Assembly (NCBI RefSeq): GCF_000308455.1
Contig: NZ_BAFP01000099.1
Span: forward strand, 62,001 to 126,000
DNA from: Nocardia abscessus NBRC 100374
GTDB taxonomy: Bacteria; Actinomycetota; Actinomycetes; Mycobacteriales; Mycobacteriaceae
DNA length: 64,000 bases
Direction: 5' to 3'
The translations under genes and the position numbers were made by a program. Positions 25,260-33,637 of the stretch are shown here, one piece after another; position 1 is the stretch's first letter; every line of letters begins with the position of its first letter. A model generated the notes under the pieces. The model worked only from the letters and a program-made list of their open reading frames with translations, was not told where the DNA came from and ran no database searches.

Positions 25260-25433
25260 CTACAGCTTGCTCACTGTCGAATTGTCCGAGCCCGACACCG
25301 CCTTGTACAGCAGGTACAGACCGAACACGATGGCGCTGATCACCAGGATCGGGAACAGGCCCTTGATCAACGCGCCGATGACGGCCAGCGCGATCCAGAC
25401 GACGGCGACGATGCCGATGATCTTCCACAACAT
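25260..25433 (-). CDS. 57-residue hydrophobic membrane protein
   Basis: Starts MLWKIIGIVAVVWIALAVIG at 25433 behind GGAGG and ends in a Ser/Thr-rich tail, SDNSTVSKL. Two spans (about 4-22 and 24-43) are joined by a short KG turn. Small proteins with this pattern are common beside stress genes in Nocardia and Rhodococcus; function unknown. The frame is too short for most gene finders, but the codon bias and ribosome site support it. Confidence 0.75.
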   Translation of the reverse strand: MLWKIIGIVAVVWIALAVIGALIKGLFPILVISAIVFGLYLLYKAVSGSDNSTVSKL

Positions 25434-25917
25434 TTCGATGCCTCCAGAAGTTCGTTTCCGCTTCGAGCATGACAGTCGGAGGAGCGCGAATCAGCAGGTA
25501 GGAAGGTATTTCGGGGTGAAGATCAGGGTTTGCCCCGACATCCTGCCACCACCGGTCGGGTGCCGATCGGGGTTACTCGCGTGCCTGCGGGCGCACAGAG
25601 CACACCCGTCATCCGAGCGCGTGATCAATGGAGCGGGACGAATCGGCGACGATGCCGCGTCCACCGGAATCTGAGCACCACGGGGCCGAACAGAGACATC
25701 GAGCACCGACCGAGGCGAACATCTGGTTGACGCTTGCCTCTGCGCAGGTCACGCCAGCGGTGTCCGTCGACTTTGCCCGCAGCAATGCGTGTCGATACGC
25801 AATCCAGCCAGGGCGGACGCTTCACGCCAGGACGACCGGCTACGCAGTGACGACGGGCGTTCGGTGCCGGGGTCCGCGATATCGACGCACTACCTCGATG
25901 GCCACGGACCGGAGCTC
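25434..25917. other. 484-bp gap without a supported gene
   Basis: Frames on both strands lack ribosome sites and match no family I know. It holds the upstream regions of the 57-residue membrane protein (left) and the broken PucR-type gene (right). Confidence 0.5.
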
Positions 25918-26522
25918 ATGACCCAGCTAACGTCGAGTTCGGATGTCCACGCCCCGCCGGCGGACGTGCCGGCGTCATCGCTGCACGCTCTGGTCTCGAC
26001 GTCGGTGCTGCTCTTCGCCGACTGCGGGGAATCGGACATTCTCCGGATCGCCGCGGAGTCGGTAGCGTCCATCGGAGGCTGCCGGGCACTGGGCTGCTAT
26101 CGAGTGGTCGATGGCGAGTATCTGCTCACCTCGCGATCACGCCCGGTCCCGTCCAGCGTGGCCGCGCAACTCCGCGCGCAGAACGGCGAAGGCCACCTTC
26201 GGCTTCCCGGCCGCCGTTGGGGCTGGGCACTACCCTTGCGCGACCGGTTCCAGACGGTGGGTGCGATCGTCGTCGGCGCCGACCAAGAGCCGCCGCAGGC
26301 GGAGACGATCTGGTGCACACCTCGAGCCGATACCTCGAATGCGGTGGCAACTACGACGATTCGGCCGCCGCGCTGCACATCCATCGCAGCACCTTGCGCT
26401 ACCGGCTCGAGCGCATCCGCGAGCTCACCGGCTTCGACCTGCGCGATGTCGACACCCGCTTCGATCTGCAAGCCGCCACGCGCGCATGGCGATTCCTCTC
26501 CCTGGTCGCACTGCCCACCTGA
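25918..26522 (+). pseudogene. Gutted PucR/CdaR-type regulator (GAF start fused to HTH end)
   Basis: The first 115 codons from ATG 25918 encode a GAF-like sensor start (LFADCGESDILRIAAESVAS...RWGWALPLRDRF...AIVVGADQ). Near 26300 the match jumps to another frame that encodes the typical PucR C-terminus: RYLECGGNYDDSAAALHIH, RSTLRYRLERIRELTG, DTRFDLQAATRAW. Full relatives are far longer, so most of the middle has been deleted and the frame shifted. No working protein is expected. Confidence 0.75.
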
Positions 26523-26550
26523 CGGGCGAGGCAGCCGACCGAATCGCGAA

Positions 26551-26592
26551 CAGCGATGGTGTGCGCGTCAGCGGACACGCACACCATCGCTG
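26551..26592. terminator. Strong 42-nt hairpin between convergent genes
   Basis: CAGCGATGGTGTGCG at 26551-26565 is matched exactly by CGCACACCATCGCTG at 26578-26592. After one mismatch a GTC/GAC pair extends the stem over an AGCG loop. It lies between the broken PucR gene and the end of the PRC-barrel gene and can serve both strands. Confidence 0.75.
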
Positions 26593-26640
26593 CCGACGAG
26601 CCCGGTCGCACACTCCGCACGGCCGGGTCCGTTCGCCCGA

Positions 26641-27276
26641 TCAGCCCCTACGGCGCTCGGGGTCCGGGTCTCCTGTCTGTTCGGTCAGGGGGTCGGGGTG
26701 CGGAATGCCATCCGGTTCCTGCATACCGAGATCGGCCGTGTCGACGGCGTAGGGGTCGATCATCGGCTCACGCCCTACGCTCGTCCCGTCGCCGCCGGCC
26801 GGCATCCGCAGCGTCTCTTCCGCGCTGTCCAAATAGGTCCGCATTCGTGCCGTGGCGACGTCGCCCTGCTCCCTGGACCTCTCCTCCGGCGGGCGGGTCA
26901 TCTCGGGGCGGGCTCGCCGCGGCTGCGGAACCGGCTGCCTGCCGTAGACATCCCAGGCGGCCTGATCCGGATCGATCTGGTAGTGGTCGAACAGTTCCTG
27001 CTCGGCCTGAGGGCTGATCTGCCCGTTGTGGTCCAGTTGCGGCGAGGCTTTCACCGCTTCCTTCCCGACCCGCACCTGCAACGTGGCCGATTCGGGGCGA
27101 TGCTCGGCTCCGGCCAGCGGGACCAAGGCGTCGGCGCTGAACAGGCCGGTGGACACCGCAATCCAGGTCGGTGACCCGGAATTGTTGTCGACGTAGACGC
27201 GTTTGACCTTGCCGATCTTCTCACCTTCGGGGCCGTACACCGAGCTGCCTATGAGCGTTTCCAGCATTTCAGTCAT
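26641..27276 (-). CDS. PRC-barrel domain protein
   Basis: A 211-residue protein. Residues 1-85 form a PRC barrel (LIGSSVYGPEGEKIGKVKRV, then WIAVSTGLFSADALVPL), followed by a segment like YsnF/stress PRC proteins (FDHYQIDPDQAAWDVYG) and a long polar, Pro/Glu-rich tail. PRC barrels bind RNA or protein partners and are frequent in actinobacterial stress loci. GGAGG precedes the ATG at 27276. Confidence 0.85.
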   Translation of the reverse strand: MTEMLETLIGSSVYGPEGEKIGKVKRVYVDNNSGSPTWIAVSTGLFSADALVPLAGAEHRPESATLQVRVGKEAVKASPQLDHNGQISPQAEQELFDHYQIDPDQAAWDVYGRQPVPQPRRARPEMTRPPEERSREQGDVATARMRTYLDSAEETLRMPAGGDGTSVGREPMIDPYAVDTADLGMQEPDGIPHPDPLTEQTGDPDPERRRG

Positions 27277-27354
27277 GGGTTCCTCCGCAGTTCGTCCGTG
27301 CGATGCGCAGTCCGACAGAACGCGGCTGTCCACCGCGCGTGCTGAGAAAGGGCT

Positions 27355-27522
27355 TCAATCGCTTGTGGGTCGATCGGTGGTGTCGGGACCGGCGGCGAGG
27401 CGCTGCGTTCTCCGCGCCAGCCGCACCGGGTCCTCGGCGGATTCACACGTCAGGTACCGGCTGACATCCAGCCGCTGCGTGTCCTGGTCGAGCAGCGATA
27501 GACGGTAGGAAACATCGAGCAT
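27355..27522 (-). CDS. Small protein of 55 residues, unknown function
   Basis: Starts MLDVSYRLSLLDQDTQRLDV at 27522 behind GGCAGGAG and ends DTTDRPTSD. It contains CESAEDPVRLARRTQ. No family recognised; the hydrophilic, mixed-charge sequence suggests a soluble protein. A SigF-like promoter lies 76 bp upstream. The PRC-barrel gene begins 78 bp downstream, so the two may share a transcript. Confidence 0.6.
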   Translation of the reverse strand: MLDVSYRLSLLDQDTQRLDVSRYLTCESAEDPVRLARRTQRLAAGPDTTDRPTSD

Positions 27523-27597
27523 GACTCGCTCCTGCCCAGTAGTGCATGTTCCCGGGCCACAAGCGCGGCCGGGAGAAATCAGCTACATGGTGGCAAC

Positions 27598-27621
27598 TAC
27601 CCGGACCATCGCAGATCAAAC
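27598..27621 (-). promoter_or_regulatory. SigF-like promoter
   Basis: On the minus strand GTTT, a 15-base spacer, then GGGTA. This fits the mycobacterial SigF consensus GTTT-N15-17-GGGTAT except for the last base. It points at the 55-residue gene and the PRC-barrel gene, consistent with a general-stress regulon. Confidence 0.6.
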
Positions 27622-27710
27622 GCCGATTACCCAACGATTCGACGACCAGAAGCGAGAGCGGAAGCGACATAGCTATTGCATAGCTACCTCGATGGGTTCC
27701 GCCGGGCCGC

Positions 27711-29228
27711 TCAGTGTGCCGGATCGGGCGTCCCGTGGCGGCCCTTGAGCAGCGTCAGAGCGGAGGGCTTACTGGTGAACCGGAAGTTCTTGCCGCGATG
27801 GTCGACTTCGCCGTCGGTGGCCAGCGAGACCGGCTCCTCGGCCACCCCGACGTCCACCCGGGAGACCCGGCGGTGCCGATAGGTCGGTGAATACTCCAGC
27901 GTGCCGGTGAACGTCGCGAAGACCAACCGCAGGCGCGAGAAGGGGACGTCGGCGCGCAGGTACCGCACGTCGAGTGTGCCGCCGTGCAGTTCAGGACGCG
28001 ACATCGGGATCTGATCGGCGGGCCGGTAGGCGCCGTTGCCGACGAACAGCATCCACAGCGCGATGCGGGCGTCATCGATGGTGACGTGCAGCGGCTTGGC
28101 GCGCAGCAGCACGCGCACCATGGCGAGGCCCGCGGCGGGCCATTTGCCGATCCGGCGTTCCCAGCGTTCACGGACGCGCACGAAGTCGGGATAACCGCCC
28201 AGGCTGGCGGTGTTGACGAAGATTCGCCGCTCGGCGCCGTCGAACGACACCTCGGCCACATCGACGCGGACAACTTCGCCCGCCTCCAGCGCGGCGAAGG
28301 TCACCGCGGAATCCTCCACCCCGGCGTCCCTGGCGAAGTGGTTCAGCGTGCCGCCCGCGAACACCGCCAGGGACAGCCGGTGCCGTACCGCGTACTCCGC
28401 GACGGTGGACACGGTTCCGTCGCCGCCGACGACGCCGAGGGCGACGATGTCGTCGCGCCGCAGCAGTTCGTCGACCCGGGCCTCGAAATCGTCGCCACCG
28501 GTGAGTTCGAGCACCTCGGCGGCGGGCAGCCGGTCACCCACGGCGGCGAGCGTGCCGTCGCCGTTGCCCGACCCCGCGTGCGGATTGCCGATCAGCAGCA
28601 GTCCGGCGCCGCCCGGCAGCGGGTCGATGTGGCCGACCGGGCCCAGAGCGGCGGGTTCGTCGTCGCGCACCGCCCACCATCGCCGGGTGAGCAGCGCGAC
28701 CGCACCACCGAACAGGGCACCCGCGACCACGTCGGATGGCCAGTGCACGCCGATGTGCACGCGCGAGTACCCGACCGCGGCGGCGACCGGCGCCACCGCG
28801 GCGGCCGCAGCGGGGGACTCCAACGCGAGGCCCGCCGCGAACGCGGCGGCCGAGGCCGAGTGTCCGGAGGGGAACGACGACGAGACCGGCGGCGCGACCA
28901 GCCTGCGCACGAACGGAACGGATTCGTCCGGCGGGCGGCGGCGCGGAAACAGCGGTTTGGCCACGCCGTTCGCCACGCCGCTTGCGATGCCGAGCGCGAG
29001 CAGGCCGCGCGCCGCACCGCGCCGGGTCGAACGATCTCCGGCGACGAACAGGACCGCTCCGAGCGCGATCCACAGGCGGTTCTTGTCGGCCGCGGTACTC
29101 AACGCCTTCAGCACCCGGTCCGCCGGGGTCGCGCGCACGCGCGCACTGCGGCCGACCAGCCGGCGATCCAGGCTGCTCGTTATTCTGGCCACCCCACCGT
29201 CGCGCCGCTGAGTCGAGAGAAACCGCAT
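27711..29228 (-). CDS. PAP2 phosphatase fused to a diacylglycerol-kinase-type lipid kinase
   Basis: A 505-residue two-domain membrane enzyme. The N-terminal PAP2 domain (about 1-200) has KPLFPRRRPP, the SFPSGHSASAAAFAAG motif with the catalytic His region, and GYSRVHIGVHWPSDVVAGA. The C-terminal DAGK catalytic domain (about 215-505) has GNPHAGSGNGDG, VGGDGTVSTVAEY and FAGGTLNHFARD. Such fusions dephosphorylate and rephosphorylate lipids. The ATG at 29228 is the likely start; a GTG at 29192 is possible. Substrates unknown. Confidence 0.88.
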   Translation of the reverse strand: MRFLSTQRRDGGVARITSSLDRRLVGRSARVRATPADRVLKALSTAADKNRLWIALGAVLFVAGDRSTRRGAARGLLALGIASGVANGVAKPLFPRRRPPDESVPFVRRLVAPPVSSSFPSGHSASAAAFAAGLALESPAAAAAVAPVAAAVGYSRVHIGVHWPSDVVAGALFGGAVALLTRRWWAVRDDEPAALGPVGHIDPLPGGAGLLLIGNPHAGSGNGDGTLAAVGDRLPAAEVLELTGGDDFEARVDELLRRDDIVALGVVGGDGTVSTVAEYAVRHRLSLAVFAGGTLNHFARDAGVEDSAVTFAALEAGEVVRVDVAEVSFDGAERRIFVNTASLGGYPDFVRVRERWERRIGKWPAAGLAMVRVLLRAKPLHVTIDDARIALWMLFVGNGAYRPADQIPMSRPELHGGTLDVRYLRADVPFSRLRLVFATFTGTLEYSPTYRHRRVSRVDVGVAEEPVSLATDGEVDHRGKNFRFTSKPSALTLLKGRHGTPDPAH

Positions 29229-29468
29229 CGCCGCCAGCCTACCGATCGGACGCGAGGTCTCGGCGACCGGCGACGGGCCCGGCGTAGGCGCCCAGGCGTT
29301 CACCGGCGCGGTCGCGACCGGATCGCGCACCCTTTCAGTGCACGGATGTACTCTGATCTCGAACGCACAATGGCGTTGAGCGACAACCGGGAAGGGATGA
29401 TCGACCGATGCAGACACCCCAATCAGCACACACTCATGCACTGAATCTCAGGTGACGGCCGGAACCTG

Positions 29469-29669
29469 ATGGAAAACACGAACGAGCTGGCACAGGAACT
29501 CGCGGCCGCGGCACGACGACACGGCTCGGCGATCGCGGGGATCGTCGGCTCCGCCGCCCGCAAAGCATCCTGGGAAGTGCTCGACCTCATGGCCGAGAGC
29601 CGCGAACTGGTGGGCGCGGCGTTTCGCGTCAAGGCCGAAGAGCTGCGCCGCCGGGACCGGGCGAGCTGA
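29469..29669 (+). CDS. Small helical protein of 66 residues, unknown
   Basis: Starts MENTNELAQELAAAARRHGS and is predicted to be one or two amphipathic helices (EVLDLMAESRELVGAAFRVKAEELRRRD). No family recognised. It converges on pspM, 12 bp stop to stop. Short upstream frames ending at 29444 and 29455 are too weak to call. Confidence 0.55.
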   Translation: MENTNELAQELAAAARRHGSAIAGIVGSAARKASWEVLDLMAESRELVGAAFRVKAEELRRRDRAS

Positions 29670-29681
29670 AACCGGATCCGG

Positions 29682-30572
29682 TCAGATCGGTGGCCGTGGC
29701 GACGCGGTCACCGACTTGTCGGCCACCTCGGTGAGAGCCTGTGCCCATCCGTCCAGCCGGTCGGAAGCGTGCCGCAGATCCGCCACGATGGTGTCGAAGT
29801 TGTGCCGCACCACCGTGTTCTCCGGAACCGCCAGGATCCGGCCCGCCGCGGCCACGACCTGCTCGTACTCCGCCACGCCCGCGTCGAGCCTGGCCAGCGT
29901 CAGCCGCAGGTTCTCGGTGAGCGCCACCGCCGCGGGCGAAGTCGCGCTTCCCATCGCGCCGAGGCCCTGTTCCATCGCCATGATGTCGGAGGCCAGCGCG
30001 TGCAGCGCCGCGGCGCCCGAGGCGGCCGTTTCGAGCATGTCGGCCAGCTCGTCCGGAGGCAGCCGGTGCGAGCGCGCGATGTGCGCGCCCATTCCGTGCA
30101 ATGCCTTCTCCGCGCGCACCAGGCGGGAGATCGGCGGCCGTGCGTTGGACCACAGCGGGGGCTGCCTACGCGGGATGAACGCCGGGTGCGGCAGCGGCGC
30201 ACCCCGCAGCCGCAGATAGCGGCGGGTGCTCAGTGCCGCACCGGTCACCAGCGCGACCGCGCCGCCGCCGACCACCACCACCGCCCATACCGGCGCCGAA
30301 AGAACAACGAGGCCAAGGGTTCCCGCCGTGGTGAGACCGGAAACGGTGCCCAACTGATAGCTGCGGCGCCGGGCCCTGCGGCGCCGACGCAGCTCCCGCT
30401 CGCGCGGATCGGCCCAGCGCCGCACGGCGACAAGCGCGTTCTCCCCGACTTCGCGAAGGCTGTCCGGCAGGCCGCCCGGCTGCGGTGCGAGCGCGGCCTG
30501 GGCCCGGATCATCGCGGACCCACGCAGTCGCCGCGTGTCGGGCTGCCGCTCGCGAAATGCACTGCCGCTCAT
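29682..30572 (-). CDS. pspM: Phage-shock membrane protein PspM (Rv2743c family)
   Basis: A 296-residue membrane protein that in M. tuberculosis partners PspA in envelope-stress response. A basic N-terminus (RERELRRRRRARRRS) precedes two membrane spans at about 89-108 and 110-131. The rest is a cytoplasmic helical domain (LVRAEKALHGMGAHI...LDAGVAEYEQVVAAAG). The ATG at 30572 has AGAAGGA directly upstream. It follows pspA as in mycobacteria; the next mycobacterial gene, Rv2742c/pspN, is not present behind it. Confidence 0.8.
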   Translation of the reverse strand: MSGSAFRERQPDTRRLRGSAMIRAQAALAPQPGGLPDSLREVGENALVAVRRWADPRERELRRRRRARRRSYQLGTVSGLTTAGTLGLVVLSAPVWAVVVVGGGAVALVTGAALSTRRYLRLRGAPLPHPAFIPRRQPPLWSNARPPISRLVRAEKALHGMGAHIARSHRLPPDELADMLETAASGAAALHALASDIMAMEQGLGAMGSATSPAAVALTENLRLTLARLDAGVAEYEQVVAAAGRILAVPENTVVRHNFDTIVADLRHASDRLDGWAQALTEVADKSVTASPRPPI

Positions 30573-30711
30573 TCCTTCTCTCCCACCGGTTGCACACATC
30601 GGGCAGGCCGAGGCCCGACTCGGCCGACGGCCGGCCGGTCGGGTCTCCACGCCTTGTCTTCCAGTGAACCAGTCGCCACCGACACGTGCCCGTCCGAACG
30701 TGCGGCCGAGG

Positions 30712-31533
30712 TTACTGCTGCGCCGCCTGCCCCTTGTTCATCTGCGGCTGAGCCGCTTCCGTCTGGGCCGGATTGATGGCGGGCTGGGCGCCACCGGCGG
30801 GCAGCTGGTCGCCGCGCATGGACGCGCGGATCTGCTCCAGTTTGCTGTGCCCGGCCATCTGGATGCTGGCCTGCTGCACCTCGAGCATCCGGCCCTGCAC
30901 CGTGTTCTGCGCGAGTTCGGCGGCGCCGAGCGCGTTGGCGTAGCGGCGCTCGATCTTCTCCCGCACCGCGTCCAGGCTCGGCGTGCTGCCCGGCGCCGAC
31001 AGCGTCGAATCCATCTGCTGCAGCGAAGCGGAAACCTGCTCCTGCATCTTGGCCTGCTCCAGCTGGCTGAGCAGCTTGGTGCGCTCGGCGACCTTCTGCT
31101 GCAACAGCATCGCGTTCTGCTCCACGGCCTTCTTGGCCTGGGCAGCCGCCTGCAGCGACTGGTCGTGCAGGACCTTCAGGTCCTCGACGGACTGCTCGGC
31201 GGTGACCAGCTGAGCGGCGAACGCCTCGGCGGCGTTGGTGTACTGGATCGCCTTCTCGGTGTCGCCCGCGGCGGTGGCCTGATCGGCCAGCGTGACGGCC
31301 TGGCGTGCGTTGGCGTTGAGCTTCTCGACCTCGTCCAGCTGCCGGTTCAGTTTCATCTCCAGCTGACGCTGGTTGCCGATGACCGACGCGGCCTGCTGCG
31401 AAAGGGCCTGATGCTGCCGCTGGGCTTCCTCGATAGCCTGCTGAATCTGGACCTTCGGATCCGCGTGCTCCTCGATCTTCGCATCGAAGAGGGCCATCAG
31501 GTATTTCCAGGCCTTGACGAACGGATTAGCCAT
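30712..31533 (-). CDS. pspA: Phage-shock protein A (35-kDa antigen family)
   Basis: A 273-residue ESCRT-III-like membrane repair protein. Starts MANPFVKAWKYLMALFDAKI, an amphipathic membrane-binding helix, then a continuous alpha-helical coiled coil (PKVQIQQAIEEAQRQHQALS ... QLEQAKMQEQVSASLQQMD) and a Gln/Ala/Pro-rich tail. Matches Rv2744c in length (270). Lies between clgR and pspM, and in mycobacteria is induced with clgR under cell-envelope stress. Confidence 0.93.
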   Translation of the reverse strand: MANPFVKAWKYLMALFDAKIEEHADPKVQIQQAIEEAQRQHQALSQQAASVIGNQRQLEMKLNRQLDEVEKLNANARQAVTLADQATAAGDTEKAIQYTNAAEAFAAQLVTAEQSVEDLKVLHDQSLQAAAQAKKAVEQNAMLLQQKVAERTKLLSQLEQAKMQEQVSASLQQMDSTLSAPGSTPSLDAVREKIERRYANALGAAELAQNTVQGRMLEVQQASIQMAGHSKLEQIRASMRGDQLPAGGAQPAINPAQTEAAQPQMNKGQAAQQ

Positions 31534-31732
31534 CGATTGATCCCGCCTCCATCTGACATGCCGCGCTCCGGCGCGACTCCAGTGCGCGACCGTCACGCAC
31601 TCGATATGTGCCTATCCTCCACCATGTGGCACCAGGGCCGGGCAAACCCGACCCAACCGACGCCTAGGGAGAATCTATCCGCTTTCCGCGCCGGTCCGCA
31701 GCGTTGCCACCGTGACCACGTCTCGCCGCGCG

Positions 31733-32197
31733 TCACGCGCCCTTCACCAGGACCAACATGTCCGATCGCGGTGCGGGGATGACGATGCGGGTGTCCTCCG
31801 CCAAGGGCAGCGGTCGCGTAGCCGCGTCGGCCGCCGACATCGTCGCCGGAGCCGCTGCAGGATCGGCCTGCGCGGCAGGCTCGGCCGCGGTCTGCTCCGA
31901 TTCGGCCGCGGCCGGAGCGGACGTGGTCGCGGCCTCGTCCGCGGCAGCACCCGCCGTCGGCCCGTCGGCACCCGCCATGATCGTGCTCACATCCCACAGC
32001 ACTCGCGACAGCGGCACGTCCAGCGCCTCGCAAATGGCGGCCAGCAATTCGCTGGAGGCCTCTTTACGACCGCGCTCGACCTCGGAGAGGTAGCCCAGGC
32101 TGACCCGTGCGGACGTCGACACTTCGCGCAGGGTCCGATTCTGGGCGAGACGCGCACGCCGCAGACTGTCCCCGATCGCCTCTCGCAGCAGCGTCAT
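31733..32197 (-). CDS. clgR: Transcriptional regulator ClgR
   Basis: A 154-residue regulator that activates clp protease, psp and repair genes in actinobacteria. The Cro/CI-type helix-turn-helix is residues 9-65 (LRRARLAQNRTLREVS, LGYLSEVERGRKEAS, CEALDVPLSRVLWD). An Ala/Glu-rich linker and a C-terminus ending VLVKGA follow; the exposed end is what Clp proteases recognise in this family. GGAGA precedes the ATG at 32197. Heads the clgR-pspA-pspM block. Confidence 0.92.
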   Translation of the reverse strand: MTLLREAIGDSLRRARLAQNRTLREVSTSARVSLGYLSEVERGRKEASSELLAAICEALDVPLSRVLWDVSTIMAGADGPTAGAAADEAATTSAPAAAESEQTAAEPAAQADPAAAPATMSAADAATRPLPLAEDTRIVIPAPRSDMLVLVKGA

Positions 32198-32311
32198 CTC
32201 GTTCTCCTTCGCTCCCGGTCGCCGGGCCGACGCGATTCGCGACGACCCCGCGCATGCCGTTCTTTCTGGCACAACGTGGGAGCCGGGGCGGTGGTTCCCG
32301 CCCGGGCGACC

Positions 32312-32839
32312 TCAGCCGCCTCGCCCGACGCGCTCGGCCGCATCCGTACCCGTCTCCCGCACACACCGCAGCAATTCCGACACCGCGGTGTGCGTCGCAC
32401 CGATTCTGATCGTCCACCGGTCGCCGGAGAGTTTCAACCGCATCACTTCGGTATGGCCCGGTCCGGCCAGTCCGAGGAAGACCGTGCCGACCGGGTGCCC
32501 GTCCTGTGAATCGGGCCCCGCGATCCCGGTCAGGCCCACGCCCCAGTCCGCACCGCAGCGCGTACGGGCGCCGACGGCCAGCTGCTCGGCGGTGCTCGCC
32601 GCCACCGGGCCCTCGGTCGCGAGCACCTCCGCGTCGACGCCGGCGAGGCTGTGCTTGAGGTCGGTGGCGTACACCACCAGTCCGCCGCGCAGCACGGCGC
32701 TGGCGCCGGGCACCCCGGCGATGGTCGCGGCGAGCAGGCCCGCGGTCAGCGATTCGGCGGTCGCCACGGTTTGCCGCACGGTCACCAGCGCGCGGACCAG
32801 ATCACCGGCGGGCACGCCCGCGACCAACGGATCGCTCAT
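32312..32839 (-). CDS. cinA: CinA C-terminal-domain protein (nicotinamide-nucleotide amidohydrolase family)
   Basis: A 175-residue single-domain CinA/PncC protein that deamidates NMN. It shows TAESLTAGLLAATIAGVPGAS, VVYATDLKHSLAGV, GLTGIAGPDSQDGHPVGTVF. The N-terminal MoCF-like half of long CinA proteins is absent, as in other actinobacteria. ATG at 32839 overlaps the pgsA stop by ATGA. Confidence 0.9.
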   Translation of the reverse strand: MSDPLVAGVPAGDLVRALVTVRQTVATAESLTAGLLAATIAGVPGASAVLRGGLVVYATDLKHSLAGVDAEVLATEGPVAASTAEQLAVGARTRCGADWGVGLTGIAGPDSQDGHPVGTVFLGLAGPGHTEVMRLKLSGDRWTIRIGATHTAVSELLRCVRETGTDAAERVGRGG

Positions 32840-33495
32840 ACGCCCCGCGTCCGCCCCGGTCCGCCCGCGAACCACACCCGGGCTGCCTGGCCGACGTAGT
32901 CCAGCCCGGTGACGACGGTCAGCGCGACCGCCAGGTACATCAGCACCATCCCTGCCTCGGCGACCCAGCCGGTCAGCGGCAACAGCAGCATGGCGATCGC
33001 CAGCGACTGGACCAGCGTCTTGAGCTTGCCGCCGCGTCCGGCGGGAATCACGCCGCGCCGCACCACCACCAGCCGCAACAGCGTCACGCCGATCTCCCGG
33101 CCGCAGATCACCAGCGTGATCCACCAGGCCAGATCGCCGAGCACGGACAGCCCGATCAGGGCGGACCCGATCAGCGCTTTGTCGGCGATGGGGTCGGCCA
33201 GCTTGCCGAAATCGGTCACGAGACCGTATTTGCGAGCCAGTTGCCCGTCGAACCGGTCGGTGATCGCGGCGAGGCCGAACAACGCGGCGGCAGCGATCCG
33301 CCAGCCCGTCTGGTGACCGTCCGCGGCGAACAGCGCCGCGACGAACAGCGGCACGATCGCGATGCGCAGCATGGTGAGCACGTTCGCGATGTTCAGCAGC
33401 GGCGCGCCGGTCTCGGCCTGGGCGGTCGCGAACCCGGGCCTGCTCGGGTCGGGCGGACCCCAGGGGCGGTCCGTCTCGTCGGGTTGCACGCTCAT
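32836..33495 (-). CDS. pgsA: CDP-alcohol phosphatidyltransferase (PgsA type)
   Basis: A 219-residue integral membrane enzyme, likely CDP-diacylglycerol-glycerol-3-phosphate 3-phosphatidyltransferase (phosphatidylglycerophosphate synthesis). The CDP-alcohol signature is DRFDGQLARKYGLVTDFGKL followed by ADPIAD, with all catalytic aspartates. Five or six spans start near residue 38. Upstream of cinA and clgR as in mycobacteria, where the orthologue is pgsA3. Confidence 0.9.
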   Translation of the reverse strand: MSVQPDETDRPWGPPDPSRPGFATAQAETGAPLLNIANVLTMLRIAIVPLFVAALFAADGHQTGWRIAAAALFGLAAITDRFDGQLARKYGLVTDFGKLADPIADKALIGSALIGLSVLGDLAWWITLVICGREIGVTLLRLVVVRRGVIPAGRGGKLKTLVQSLAIAMLLLPLTGWVAEAGMVLMYLAVALTVVTGLDYVGQAARVWFAGGPGRTRGV

Positions 33496-33637
33496 GCCCT
33501 CGCCTCACCGGCGGCGCGCTCGGTCACTGCCGCCTCGTCACGCCGTCGCGCGACCCGGCGCGATGCGGTGTTGTGAACGGGAGGATCTGCGGCACACGTT
33601 CAGAGTATCGGTAGCCGGGCCGACTACTGTGCACCCC

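Noticed and set aside
29346..29455. Short frames before the 66-residue gene, including a 15-codon one
   Set aside because: Weak ribosome signals and no sign of leader-peptide function.
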